A stretch of 64,000 bases of DNA from CAIKZZ01 sp035524595. Lineage in GTDB: Bacteria > Pseudomonadota > Gammaproteobacteria > Steroidobacterales > Steroidobacteraceae. The stretch spans positions 1-64,000 of the forward strand of contig DATKOP010000007.1 of NCBI GenBank assembly GCA_035524595.1, given 5' to 3'. Numbering within the stretch: position 1 is the first letter of the stretch; each line of letters begins with the position of its first letter. The position numbers and the translations under genes were made by a program. This document shows positions 29,785 to 37,765 of this stretch, in pieces. A model generated the notes under the pieces. That model made no database searches, was not told the origin of the DNA, and saw nothing but the letters and a program-made list of their open reading frames with translations.

Positions 29785-30399
29785 ATGAATCCACTCAATT
29801 CTGTCAAGGGCGCCATGACGACCGGCTTCGTGCTCGCCGTCATCGTCAGCATCGCCCTCACGGCGGCGACCGGCACCGGCAGCGCCTTCGTCTTCGACGC
29901 CGCGCACCTCGGCCGCTGGCTGCACATCCTGGCGGGAGTGATGTGGATCGGCCTGCTCTGGTATTTCAACGTCGTGCAGACGCCGGGGCTCGCGGTCGCC
30001 GCCGCCGACAAGGGCGGGCCGGGCGGCGCCGGCATCAGCAAGTACATCGCGCCGCGCGCGCTGTGGTGGTTCCGCTGGGCCGCCGTGGCGACCTGGCTGA
30101 CCGGCGCCTACTACCTGATGTTCGGCTTCGGCTCGGCGGACGTGATCCACAAGGCGTTCATGCTGCAGCCGGGCTTCCGCACGATCGGCATCGGCGCCTG
30201 GCTCGGCACGATCATGCTGGTCAACGTCTGGGTCTTCATCTGGCCGAACCAGAAGAAGATCCTCGGCATCGTGCCGGCCAGCGACGAGCAGAAGGCGGCC
30301 GCGCGCAAGACCGCCGGCATGGCCTCGCGCATCAACTTCGTGCTCTCGATCCCGATGCTGATGTGCATGGGCGGCCAGAGCCACGGGCTGCCGTTCTGA
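29785..30399 (+). CDS. PuuD-N-terminal-like multi-spanning membrane protein
   Basis: A 204-aa integral membrane protein with about five helices and His residues in them (HLGRWLHILAGVMWIGLLWYF). Other conserved stretches are GAWLGTIMLVNVWVFIWPNQKKIL and the C-terminal LSIPMLMCMGGQSHG. This resembles the membrane half of urate hydroxylase PuuD, but the cytochrome c domain of PuuD is absent and no purine-catabolic gene is nearby, so urate oxidation should not be assumed. A ribosome-binding AGGGGAC lies before ATG 29785. A large hairpin follows the stop. Confidence 0.72.
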   Translation: MNPLNSVKGAMTTGFVLAVIVSIALTAATGTGSAFVFDAAHLGRWLHILAGVMWIGLLWYFNVVQTPGLAVAAADKGGPGGAGISKYIAPRALWWFRWAAVATWLTGAYYLMFGFGSADVIHKAFMLQPGFRTIGIGAWLGTIMLVNVWVFIWPNQKKILGIVPASDEQKAAARKTAGMASRINFVLSIPMLMCMGGQSHGLPF

Positions 30400-30409
30400 G
30401 GATCCGCGG

Positions 30410-30444
30410 GCGCACGATGCCGGGCGGCACCCGGCGTCGTGCGC
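30410..30444 (+). terminator. Long hairpin after the PuuD-like gene
   Basis: Arms 30410-30424 and 30430-30444 pair over 15 bp (GCGCACGA, T, GCCGGG against CCCGGC, G, TCGTGCGC) with one T-G wobble and a 5-nt loop. It lies 11 nt after the stop. There is no U-run, so it may act with Rho, stabilise the mRNA end, or separate the two genes. Confidence 0.5.
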
Positions 30445-30510
30445 GCCGCCACGGCGAAGCGCGGCGCCCGCCGCGCACCGCCGCCGGCTCCAGCACCGAG
30501 GGCCGTCGCC

Positions 30511-31452
30511 ATGACCACATCGACCGTCGCCGTCGTGCAACGCGCACCCACCTACCTGCACCGCGACGCGACACTCGCGACTGCGGTCGGGGCGATCGCC
30601 GAGGCGGCCGCCGCCGGCGCGCGGCTGATCGTGTTTCCGGAGGCCTTCGTGCCCGGCTATCCGGCCTGGATGTGGCGGCTGCGGCCGGGCGCTGACGGCG
30701 CCCTCACGGGCCGCCTCCACGCGCTGCTGCTCGCCAACTCCATCAACCTGGCGCGCGGCGACCTCGGCCCGGTGACCGACGCGGCACGCCGGCACGGGGT
30801 GACCGTCGTGTGCGGCATCGACGAGCGCGATGATGAGTGCGGCGGCGGCACGATCTACAACACGGTGGTCGTCATCGACGCCGACGGCGCGATCCAGAAC
30901 CGGCACCGCAAGCTGATGCCGACCAACCCCGAGCGCATGGTCTGGGGCTTCGGCGACGGCTCCGGGCTGCGGGTCGTCGACACGCCCTGCGGCCGCGTCG
31001 GCGCGCTGATCTGCTGGGAGAGCCTCATGCCGCTCGCGCGCTACGCGCTGTACGCGCAGGGCATCGACATCTACGTCGCGCCGACCTACGACAACGGCGA
31101 CAGCTGGATCGGCACGCTGCAGCACATCGCGCGCGAGGGCTGCTGCTGGGTGGTCGGCAGCGGCTGCGCACTGCGCGCCGCCGACTTCGCCGACGACTTC
31201 CCGGAGCGCGCGACGCTGTACCCGGACCCCGACGAGTGGGTCAATGCCGGCGACTCGGCGGTGATCGCGCCGGGCGGCAAGATCGCCGCCGGGCCGCTGC
31301 GCCGCGAGACCGGGATCCTGTACGCCGAGCTCGACACCGAGCGCGTTGGCAGCGCGCGCCGCAGCCTCGACGTCGTCGGCCATTACGCGCGGCCGGACCT
31401 GTTCCAGCTGCGCGTCAATACCGAGCGCCGGCGGCCGGTGCGTTTCGACTAG
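30511..31452 (+). CDS. Nitrilase-family carbon-nitrogen hydrolase
   Basis: A 313-aa enzyme with the catalytic triad Glu44 (VFPEAFVPGYP), Lys134 (HRKLMPTNPERMVWG) and Cys168 (GALICWESLMP). The Glu-loop FPEAFVPGYPAWMW and the Cys-loop CWESLMPLARYALY fit branch 1, true nitrilases, rather than amidases or carbamoylases. These convert organic nitriles to acids plus ammonia. The substrate cannot be told. ATG 30511 follows a 111-bp spacer with a long hairpin, so it may be independently transcribed. Confidence 0.88.
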   Translation: MTTSTVAVVQRAPTYLHRDATLATAVGAIAEAAAAGARLIVFPEAFVPGYPAWMWRLRPGADGALTGRLHALLLANSINLARGDLGPVTDAARRHGVTVVCGIDERDDECGGGTIYNTVVVIDADGAIQNRHRKLMPTNPERMVWGFGDGSGLRVVDTPCGRVGALICWESLMPLARYALYAQGIDIYVAPTYDNGDSWIGTLQHIAREGCCWVVGSGCALRAADFADDFPERATLYPDPDEWVNAGDSAVIAPGGKIAAGPLRRETGILYAELDTERVGSARRSLDVVGHYARPDLFQLRVNTERRRPVRFD

Positions 31453-31500
31453 CGCCACGGCGCGGTTTTCTTTTCCGGCCGGGCGTGCAACGCTTCGCGG

Positions 31501-32352
31501 ATGGACGCCACCCTCGCCGAATGCCTGCGCACGACGGTCGCCGCCGCGCTCGCCGAGGACCTCGGCCCGGGCGACCTGACCGCGCAGCTCGTGCCCGCCG
31601 CGGCGCGCGGCCGGGCGCGGGTCATCACGCGCGAGGCCGGCGTGCTGTGCGGCAGCGCCTGGGTGGACGCCGTGTTCGCGGCGCTCGATCCGGGCGTGCG
31701 CGTCGCCTGGCACGCCGCCGATGGCGACGCCGTCGCGCCCGGGCAGCTCCTGCTGGTGGCCGAGGGACCGGCGCGGGCGCTGCTCACCGGCGAGCGCACG
31801 GCGCTCAACTTCCTGCAGACGCTGTCCGGCACCGCGACCGCCGCGCGCCGCTACGCGGCCGCGATCGCGGGCACCGGCTGCCGGATCCTGGACACCCGCA
31901 AGACGCTGCCGGGACTGCGGCTCGCGCAGAAGTACGCGGTGCGCTGCGGCGGTGGCCGCAATCACCGCCTCGGGCTGTACGACGGGATCCTGATCAAGGA
32001 GAACCACATCGCCGCGGCCGGGTCCATTGCCGCGGCGGTCGGCGCGGCGCGGCGGCTCGGGGCCGCAGTGCCGGTCGAGGTGGAGGTCGAGACGCTCGCC
32101 GAGCTCGACGAGGCTTTCGCGGCCGGCGCCGATCTCGCGCTGCTCGATGAGTTCAGTCTCGAGGACCTGCGCACCGCGGTGGCCCGCAACCGCGCCCGCA
32201 CCCGGCCGCTCGGCCTCGAGGCCTCGGGGGGGATCGACCTCGAGACGATCGGCGCGATCGCGGCCACCGGCGTCGACTTCGTCTCGGTCGGCGCGATCAC
32301 CAAGCACGTGCGCGCGCTGGACCTGTCGCTGCGCCTCGAGCTGCTCGCCTGA
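31501..32352 (+). CDS. nadC: Nicotinate-nucleotide pyrophosphorylase (quinolinate phosphoribosyltransferase)
   Basis: A 283-aa type II phosphoribosyltransferase that makes nicotinate mononucleotide from quinolinate and PRPP in NAD synthesis. Signatures are EDLGPGDLTAQLVP, TALNFLQTLSGTAT, ILDTRKTLPGLR, KYAVRCGGGRNHRLGLYDG, IKENHI and the closing EASGGIDLETI with VDFVSVGAITKHV. It is convergent with the GGDEF-EAL gene (15-nt gap). nadA and nadB are not in the window. Confidence 0.96.
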   Translation: MDATLAECLRTTVAAALAEDLGPGDLTAQLVPAAARGRARVITREAGVLCGSAWVDAVFAALDPGVRVAWHAADGDAVAPGQLLLVAEGPARALLTGERTALNFLQTLSGTATAARRYAAAIAGTGCRILDTRKTLPGLRLAQKYAVRCGGGRNHRLGLYDGILIKENHIAAAGSIAAAVGAARRLGAAVPVEVEVETLAELDEAFAAGADLALLDEFSLEDLRTAVARNRARTRPLGLEASGGIDLETIGAIAATGVDFVSVGAITKHVRALDLSLRLELLA

Positions 32353-32367
32353 GGCCCGCGGCGAGCG

Positions 32368-35067
32368 TCAGGTCGGCTCGCCGCTGACGCTGCGCTCGAG
32401 CGGGCTGCGCTGGATCTTCTGCGGCCGGGCCACGCCGTAGCCCTGGGCGTAGTCGACGCCGAGGTTGCGCAGCATCGTGATGATGTCCTCGTTCTCCGCG
32501 AATTCCGCGATCGTGCGCTTGTTGGTCAGGTGCCCGATCTCGTTGATTGAGCGCACCATCTCGCGGTCGATCGGGTCGTGCAGGATCTCCTTGACGAAGC
32601 TGCCGTCGATCTTCAGGAAGTCGACCGGGAAGTGCTTCAGGTAACCGAACGACGACAGCCCGGTGCCGAAGTCGTCGAGCGCGAACTTGCAGCCCAGCTC
32701 CTTGAGCGCCTGGATGAAGCGGTTCGCCTGCGAGAAGCTCGCGATCGCCGCGGTCTCCGTGATCTCGAAGCAGATGCGGCGCGCGTCGAGGCCGGTGCGG
32801 TGGAACTGCTCGATCACGAACGGCAGGAACTTGTCGTCGCCGAGGCTCTGCCCGGAGAGGTTGATCGAGCACATCGCCAGCTTGTCGCGCTCGTCGGCCT
32901 CCGACACCAGCCAGCGCAGCGTGTTCTCGACCACCCAGCGGTCGATCGACGGCGTCAGGCCGTAGCGCTCGGCCGCGGCGATGAAGTTGTCGGGCGTGAT
33001 GATCTTGCCCTGCTCGTCGCGCATCCGCAGCAGGATCTCGTAGTGCAGGCCGGACTCGTCGCTCTGCAGCGGCCGGATCGCCTGCCGGTAGAGGTCGAAG
33101 CGGCCCTCCTCGAGGGCCGTGTTGATGCGCGCCGCCCACTGCATCTCGCGGCGGCGGCGCATCAGGTCGATGTCGTTCTCCTCGAAGCAGTGGACCCGGT
33201 TGCGGCCCTGCTCCTTGGCGGCCTGGCAGGCGCTGTCCGCGGCCGACAGCACCGAGGCCACGTCCTCGTTCTCGGGCGCGATCGGCACGACGCCGATGCT
33301 GACGCCGAGCCGGAAGGTGCGCTCCTCCCACTGGAAGCGGCAGTTGCGCACGGCCTCGCGCAGCCCCTCGGCCGTGCGCAGCGCCTCGTCGAGCGAGCAG
33401 GCCTCGAGCAGCACGGCGAACTCGTCGCCGCCGAGCCGCGACAGCGTGTCGCGCCAGCGCACCTTGGACTTCAGCAGCTGACCGACCTGGCCGAGCAGGG
33501 CGTCGCCGGCGCTGTGGCCGCAGGTGTCGTTGACGATCTTGAACTGGTCGAGGTCGAGGTAGCAGAGCGCGTACGACGTCTCGCGCGCCTTGGCGCTCCG
33601 GAGCGCGCGCTCCAGCCGGTTCTCGAACTCGCGCCGGTTGACGAGGCCGGTGAGCACGTCGTGGCTGGCGTGGTAGCTGAGCCGGCGGTTGAGCTCGCGC
33701 GACTCGCTGACGTCGTGGAACACCAGCACGCCGCCGGTGACGGTACCGGTGCCGTCGCGGATCGGCGAGGCGGTGCTCTCGATGTAGATCTCGTTGCCGT
33801 CGCGGCGGATGAACAGCATCGGCCGCACCGACTTCACCGGCCGCAGGCGGCGGATCGCCGACGCGAGCGGGTTCTCGAGCGGCTCGCAGGTCTCCTCGTG
33901 GAACGCCCGGAAGATGTCGTCGAGGTTGCGGCCCATCGCGTCCTCGACGCGCCAGCCGGTCAGCTCCTCGGCCACCGGGTTCAGGTACTCGACCCGCGAA
34001 TGCTCGTCGGTGGTGATGACGCCGTCGCCGATCGACTGCAGCGTGATCTGCGCGCGCTCCTTCTCGCGGAACAGCGCTTCCTCGTACAGCTTGCGCTCGG
34101 TGACGTCGAGCTCGACGCCGATCAGCCGCTTCAGGCTGCCGCCGTCGACGTGCGCCTTGGCCCGCGACACGACCCAGCGCCACTCGCCGTCGCGGTGCCG
34201 CATGCGGTGCATGCTCTCGAACAGCGGCGAGCGGCCGGCGACGTGCTCGCGGATCATCTGCGAGACACGCGGCAGGTCGTCGGGGTGCACCAGCTTGTTC
34301 CAGTCCGGCGCGCGGTTGAGCTCGTCCTCGGCGTAGCCGAGCATCGCCTTCCAGCGCGGCGAGAACCAGGTGCGGTTGCTCGCCGCGTCGTAGTCCCACA
34401 GTCCCTCGTTGGTGCACGGCAGCGACAGCGCGTTGCGCTCCTTGAGGTCCTCGAGCTCGCGCTCGAGCGCGACGCGGTCGAGCCCGGCGGCGAGGCTGTT
34501 GCCGACGAGCTTCAGCAGCAGGTGGAAGTTGACGTCCCAGCCGGCGCAGGGCGCGCCGGTGGCGAGGCCGAGGAAGCCGTACTTGCGGCCGCGCACCGCG
34601 AGGCCGACCAGCAGGATCGCGCGCATGCCGAGCTCGCCGAAGCGCTGCGCGTCCGCGGCGTGCTCGCGGCGGGCGCTCAGCGTGTCGCGGATCTCGAGGA
34701 TGCGGGTGTGGGTCAGGCGCTCGCGGATCCAGCTCAGCCGTTCGAGGCTCTCGCCGCGCAGCACTTCGGGCGAGCACGACACGAACAGGCCCTTGGAGGC
34801 CTCGACCGCGAGGATCGAGCTCGCGGCGGAGTCGAAGGTGGCGAGGAACGCGGCGTCGGTGCCGGTGGCCTCGCGCAGCAGCTCGAGATTGCGCCGCACC
34901 ACCGCCTCGGCCGTCGGCGGCTCGAGGTTCTGGAAGTCGACGGCGATCTTGGTGCAGGTGACGTCGAGGCCGAAGGGCGGACGGCTGGTCGCCGGCGCCC
35001 AACGCTGGGGCGCCAGAATGTCCGAGGCGGAAATGTCCCGCTCTTCCTGGCCCTTCATGGTCGGCAT
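32368..35067 (-). CDS. GAF-PAS-PAS-GGDEF-EAL cyclic di-GMP protein
   Basis: An 899-aa cytoplasmic protein. Domains in order are GAF-like (about 45-195), PAS (about 205-320, ending GVELDVTERK), PAS (about 325-440), GGDEF (motif RLGGDEF near 545) and EAL (from about 670). The GGDEF motif is intact. The EAL signature reads EILLR; catalytic Glu, the Asn of SINLSG, the Glu of FEITET, DDFGTGLSS and the Gln of DYAQGYG are all present, so both activities are possible. ATG 35067 has a purine-rich GAGGGGGTGAGG upstream. The ligands of the sensor domains are unknown. Confidence 0.92.
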   Translation of the reverse strand: MPTMKGQEERDISASDILAPQRWAPATSRPPFGLDVTCTKIAVDFQNLEPPTAEAVVRRNLELLREATGTDAAFLATFDSAASSILAVEASKGLFVSCSPEVLRGESLERLSWIRERLTHTRILEIRDTLSARREHAADAQRFGELGMRAILLVGLAVRGRKYGFLGLATGAPCAGWDVNFHLLLKLVGNSLAAGLDRVALERELEDLKERNALSLPCTNEGLWDYDAASNRTWFSPRWKAMLGYAEDELNRAPDWNKLVHPDDLPRVSQMIREHVAGRSPLFESMHRMRHRDGEWRWVVSRAKAHVDGGSLKRLIGVELDVTERKLYEEALFREKERAQITLQSIGDGVITTDEHSRVEYLNPVAEELTGWRVEDAMGRNLDDIFRAFHEETCEPLENPLASAIRRLRPVKSVRPMLFIRRDGNEIYIESTASPIRDGTGTVTGGVLVFHDVSESRELNRRLSYHASHDVLTGLVNRREFENRLERALRSAKARETSYALCYLDLDQFKIVNDTCGHSAGDALLGQVGQLLKSKVRWRDTLSRLGGDEFAVLLEACSLDEALRTAEGLREAVRNCRFQWEERTFRLGVSIGVVPIAPENEDVASVLSAADSACQAAKEQGRNRVHCFEENDIDLMRRRREMQWAARINTALEEGRFDLYRQAIRPLQSDESGLHYEILLRMRDEQGKIITPDNFIAAAERYGLTPSIDRWVVENTLRWLVSEADERDKLAMCSINLSGQSLGDDKFLPFVIEQFHRTGLDARRICFEITETAAIASFSQANRFIQALKELGCKFALDDFGTGLSSFGYLKHFPVDFLKIDGSFVKEILHDPIDREMVRSINEIGHLTNKRTIAEFAENEDIITMLRNLGVDYAQGYGVARPQKIQRSPLERSVSGEPT

Positions 35068-35178
35068 CGCCGCGGCCTCACCCCCTCGGATGTGTGCCGA
35101 GTCTCGCAGTCGCCCCCCGGGTGGACGCGGACCTGTGGCACAGTTCTCGAAGCGCCTTTTAATGCGGAGTTGCGACGC

Positions 35179-35206
35179 ATTCTGGCATGAATTTCGAGGA
35201 TTGCAA
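35179..35206 (-). promoter_or_regulatory. Candidate promoter for the GGDEF-EAL gene
   Basis: On the minus strand TTGCAA is followed after 16 bp by CAGAAT (4 of 6). It would give a leader of about 105 nt. TTGCAA is palindromic, so it could also serve the divergent CDF gene, but no matching -10 is seen on that strand. The rest of the 209-bp spacer shows nothing else. Confidence 0.4.
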
Positions 35207-35276
35207 GCTAACCGCAAGTCATTATTGGCTTTTTCCGTCCATTGCGCCCACCGGGGCGCCCCCCTACAGTGCCGCG

Positions 35277-36335
35277 ATGCCCCCCGCCGACCACGACCAC
35301 CGCAACACCCACGGCGACGACCACGGTCACGACCACGGTCACGACCACGGTCACGACCACGGCGACGGCCACGATCATGGCCGAGGCCACGACCATGACC
35401 ACGCGCACGGACCGGCCGCGTACGCCGCGGGCGGCGGCCTTGGCGTCGCGTTCTGGCTGATCGGCGGGTTCACGGTCGTCGAGGCTGTCGGCGGCTACTG
35501 GTCCGGATCGCTCGCGCTGCTCGCGGATGCCGGCCACATGTTCGTCGACACGCTGGCGCTCGCCCTCGCCTACTTCGCGCAGCGCCTCGCCACCCGGCCC
35601 GCCTCCGAGTCGCGCAGCTTCGGCCACAGCCGCCTGCAGGTGCTCGCCGCGTTCGTCAATTCGCTGCTGCTGCTCGCGATCGTGGTCGCGATCCTGGTCG
35701 AGGCGCTGCAGCGCCTGATGACGCCGCACGCGATCAACGCACCGCTCGCGCTCGGCGTCGCGCTGGCCGGCGGCGCCGTCAATCTGTTCGCCGCGTGGCT
35801 GCTGCACGGCGACGAGCACGACCTCAACGTCCGCGCCGCCTACCTGCACGTGCTCAGCGACCTCGCCGGCTCCGGCGCCGCGGTGCTGGCGGCGCTGATC
35901 GTCATGACCACGGGCTGGCTGCCGGCGGACGCCTGGCTGTCGCTGGTCGTGACCGCGCTGATCGCGCGCGGCGCCTGGCAGCTGCTGCGGCACTCGGCGC
36001 ACGTGCTGCAGGAGGGCGCGCCGCACGGCTTCGACGCCGGCGGGCTCGCCAGCCGCCTGGTCGCGGCCGTGCCGTCGGTGCTCGACGTGCACCACGTGCA
36101 CGCCTGGTCGCTGACGCCGCGCGAGACGCTGCTGACGCTGCACGCGCGCCTCGCGCCCGGCGCCGACGCGGCCACCGCGCTTGCCGCGCTGAAGCGCGTG
36201 CTGGTGGACGAATTCGCGATCTCGCACTCGACGATCCAGCTCGAGGCGAGCGACTGCGTCGATGACGATCCGCGCTGCCACGGCGGCGCGACGGCCGGTC
36301 AGGCGGAGTCGAGCGCCTCGCGCGCGGTGCGGTAG
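35277..36335 (+). CDS. Cation diffusion facilitator (zinc/cobalt exporter family) with His-rich N-terminus
   Basis: A 352-aa CDF transporter. Residues about 4-42 are almost entirely His, Asp and Gly, built on a DHGH repeat that probably binds metal. Six membrane helices follow. The transport site is seen as SLALLADAGHMFVDTLALAL (helix 2, Asp and His) and YLHVLSDLAGSGAA (helix 5, HxxxD). The C-terminal cytoplasmic domain begins near VPSVLDVHHVHAWSLT. The last 37 nt overlap the convergent DUF374 gene, so the C-terminal tail is long for the family. Exact metal unknown; zinc is most likely. Confidence 0.92.
   Translation: MPPADHDHRNTHGDDHGHDHGHDHGHDHGDGHDHGRGHDHDHAHGPAAYAAGGGLGVAFWLIGGFTVVEAVGGYWSGSLALLADAGHMFVDTLALALAYFAQRLATRPASESRSFGHSRLQVLAAFVNSLLLLAIVVAILVEALQRLMTPHAINAPLALGVALAGGAVNLFAAWLLHGDEHDLNVRAAYLHVLSDLAGSGAAVLAALIVMTTGWLPADAWLSLVVTALIARGAWQLLRHSAHVLQEGAPHGFDAGGLASRLVAAVPSVLDVHHVHAWSLTPRETLLTLHARLAPGADAATALAALKRVLVDEFAISHSTIQLEASDCVDDDPRCHGGATAGQAESSASRAVR
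35319..35366 (+). repeat. 12-bp in-frame tandem repeat encoding DHGH
   Basis: Three perfect copies of GACCACGGTCAC (35319-35330, 35331-35342, 35343-35354) are followed by a degenerate fourth (GACCACGGCGAC). All are in frame with the CDF gene. Repeat number is likely to vary by slippage without a frameshift, changing the length of the metal-binding arm. Confidence 0.9.
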
Positions 36336-37045
36336 ACCGCGTGCAGCTCGGCGGCCATTTCGGCCTGCCAGCGCTGCAGCCCGGCCGCATCGAGCGCCTT
36401 CGGCACGTAGCGCGGCGCGCCGACCGCGATCGCGATGCGCGCGAAGGGCCACGGCAGCACGAACCGGTCCCAGGTCCGGAAGCGCCAGGCGCGGCTGGCG
36501 TGGTAGGCGAGCGGCAGCAGCGGCCGGCCTGACAGCTGCGCGGCGAGGATCGCACCCGGCTTGAACTCGAAGCGCGGGCCGTACGGCCCGTCCGGCGTGA
36601 TGGCCGGCGACACGCCCTGCCGCAGCGCCATGAAATTGTCGCGCAGCACGCGCGCGCCGCTGCTGCTCGAGGAGCCGCGCAGCACGACCGCGCCCTCGCG
36701 GCGCGCGATCATCGCCGGCAGCTCGCCGTCGACCGACGGACTGATCAGGAAGCCGGCGACGATGCCGTGCGCGCGCTGCGCAATCAGGAAGCGCGTGCAG
36801 AACAGCTGATGCTGGTGCCAGAACACGGGCACGATCGGGCCGTCGGCCAGCGCCGCGACGGCGTGCTCCTCGCCGACGACGCGCACCACGCGGCAGGTCA
36901 GCCACCAGAAGCGGATCAGCGCCATGCCGATCGGCAGCGCGATCCGGTACAGCGTGCGCCGCAGCGGCGTCAGCCGCCGTCCGGAGCGCGTCTGGCGCTC
37001 GTAGAGGGTGTTCTTCGGGCCTTGCGGCGCGGGCGGGTCGGTCAT
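36299..37045 (-). CDS. DUF374 lysophospholipid-acyltransferase-like protein
   Basis: A 248-aa protein. VPVFWHQHQLFCTRFL, SPSVDGELPAMIARREG, VLRGSSSSSGARVLRDNFMAL and ITPDGPYGPRFEFKPGAI match DUF374, an LPLAT-superfamily group related to KDO/lipid A acyltransferases. A hydrophobic helix near the N-terminus (IALPIGMALIRFWWLTC) suggests membrane association. The acyl acceptor is unknown. It lies downstream of the phosphopantetheinyl transferase gene on the same strand (42-nt gap) and overlaps the CDF gene end. Confidence 0.8.
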   Translation of the reverse strand: MTDPPAPQGPKNTLYERQTRSGRRLTPLRRTLYRIALPIGMALIRFWWLTCRVVRVVGEEHAVAALADGPIVPVFWHQHQLFCTRFLIAQRAHGIVAGFLISPSVDGELPAMIARREGAVVLRGSSSSSGARVLRDNFMALRQGVSPAITPDGPYGPRFEFKPGAILAAQLSGRPLLPLAYHASRAWRFRTWDRFVLPWPFARIAIAVGAPRYVPKALDAAGLQRWQAEMAAELHAVYRTAREALDSA

Positions 37046-37086
37046 CAGCGTCCTCGGGCTGCGCGGATTCTGCGGGCTCGCGCGCC

Positions 37087-37737
37087 TCACGGCAACGGCG
37101 CGAACTCGCCGGCGGCATGGCGCACGCAGCGCAACTCGAGCGCCGCGCCCTCGTGGGCGACCCAGGCGACCAGCGTCGGCTCGAGCGGCGCAGCGGCGAG
37201 CGCGAAGCGCTCGCCGTCCAGGGTCGCCGCGCCGTCGGCGAGCCGCACGCGCGCCGCCGCGTCGATGCCGCGGCCGGCGGCCTTCAGCACCGCTTCGGTC
37301 ATGACCCAGAGGGCGGTCGCGTCGGTGCCGGCGCCCGTCAGGCGCGCGCGCGCGGCAGCGTCGAGCGCGAGTCGCAGCGTCTCCGGCGCGGCGGCTCCGG
37401 CCGCTTCGAGGTCGAAGCCGACGCGCGCCTCGGTCGCGAGCGCACAGCCGACGTAGCCGGCGGCGTGCGCGATGCTGAACGCGGGGCCCGCCGCGAGGCG
37501 CGGCTTGGCGCGCGGCGGGTACTCGAGCGCCGCCGGCTCGAAGGCCGCGCCGCGCGCCGCGAGCGCGGCCCCGAGCAGCGCGACGCCGAGCAGGCTCGCG
37601 TTGCGGTCAGCCGGCTCCCGCAGGCGCAGGACCGCGGCACGCTTCGGCTCCGGCAGACGCGGCAACCAGGCCGCCGCGAGCGCCGGCCATGGCTGCGCCG
37701 GCACCTCGGTGTAATGTAGACTGACGCATTCTTCCAC
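37087..37737 (-). CDS. 4'-phosphopantetheinyl transferase (Sfp/Gsp type)
   Basis: A 216-aa protein from GTG 37737. Sfp-family motifs are SIAHAAGYVGCAL, the Mg-binding GFDLEAA (Asp, Glu) and WVMTEAVLKAAGRGI, equivalent to WxxKEAxxKA with the first Lys changed to Thr. It activates carrier domains by attaching phosphopantetheine to a Ser. The start is only 28 bp from the divergent P450 ATG. The ligase two genes away on that side ends in a carrier domain with an intact Ser, an obvious substrate candidate. Confidence 0.85.
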   Translation of the reverse strand: MEECVSLHYTEVPAQPWPALAAAWLPRLPEPKRAAVLRLREPADRNASLLGVALLGAALAARGAAFEPAALEYPPRAKPRLAAGPAFSIAHAAGYVGCALATEARVGFDLEAAGAAAPETLRLALDAAARARLTGAGTDATALWVMTEAVLKAAGRGIDAAARVRLADGAATLDGERFALAAAPLEPTLVAWVAHEGAALELRCVRHAAGEFAPLP

Positions 37738-37765
37738 GTGAATCGGTGGCCGCCGTCTCGCCCGC

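Noticed and set aside
29689..32307. An 872-codon minus-strand frame over the PuuD-like, nitrilase and nadC genes
   Set aside because: Antisense to three genes with clear catalytic motifs; no domain-like sequence of its own.
35319..35366. Short tandem repeat as a possible CRISPR or mobile-element repeat
   Set aside because: The units are 12 bp, contiguous, in frame and encode a DHGH metal-binding arm; there are no spacers.
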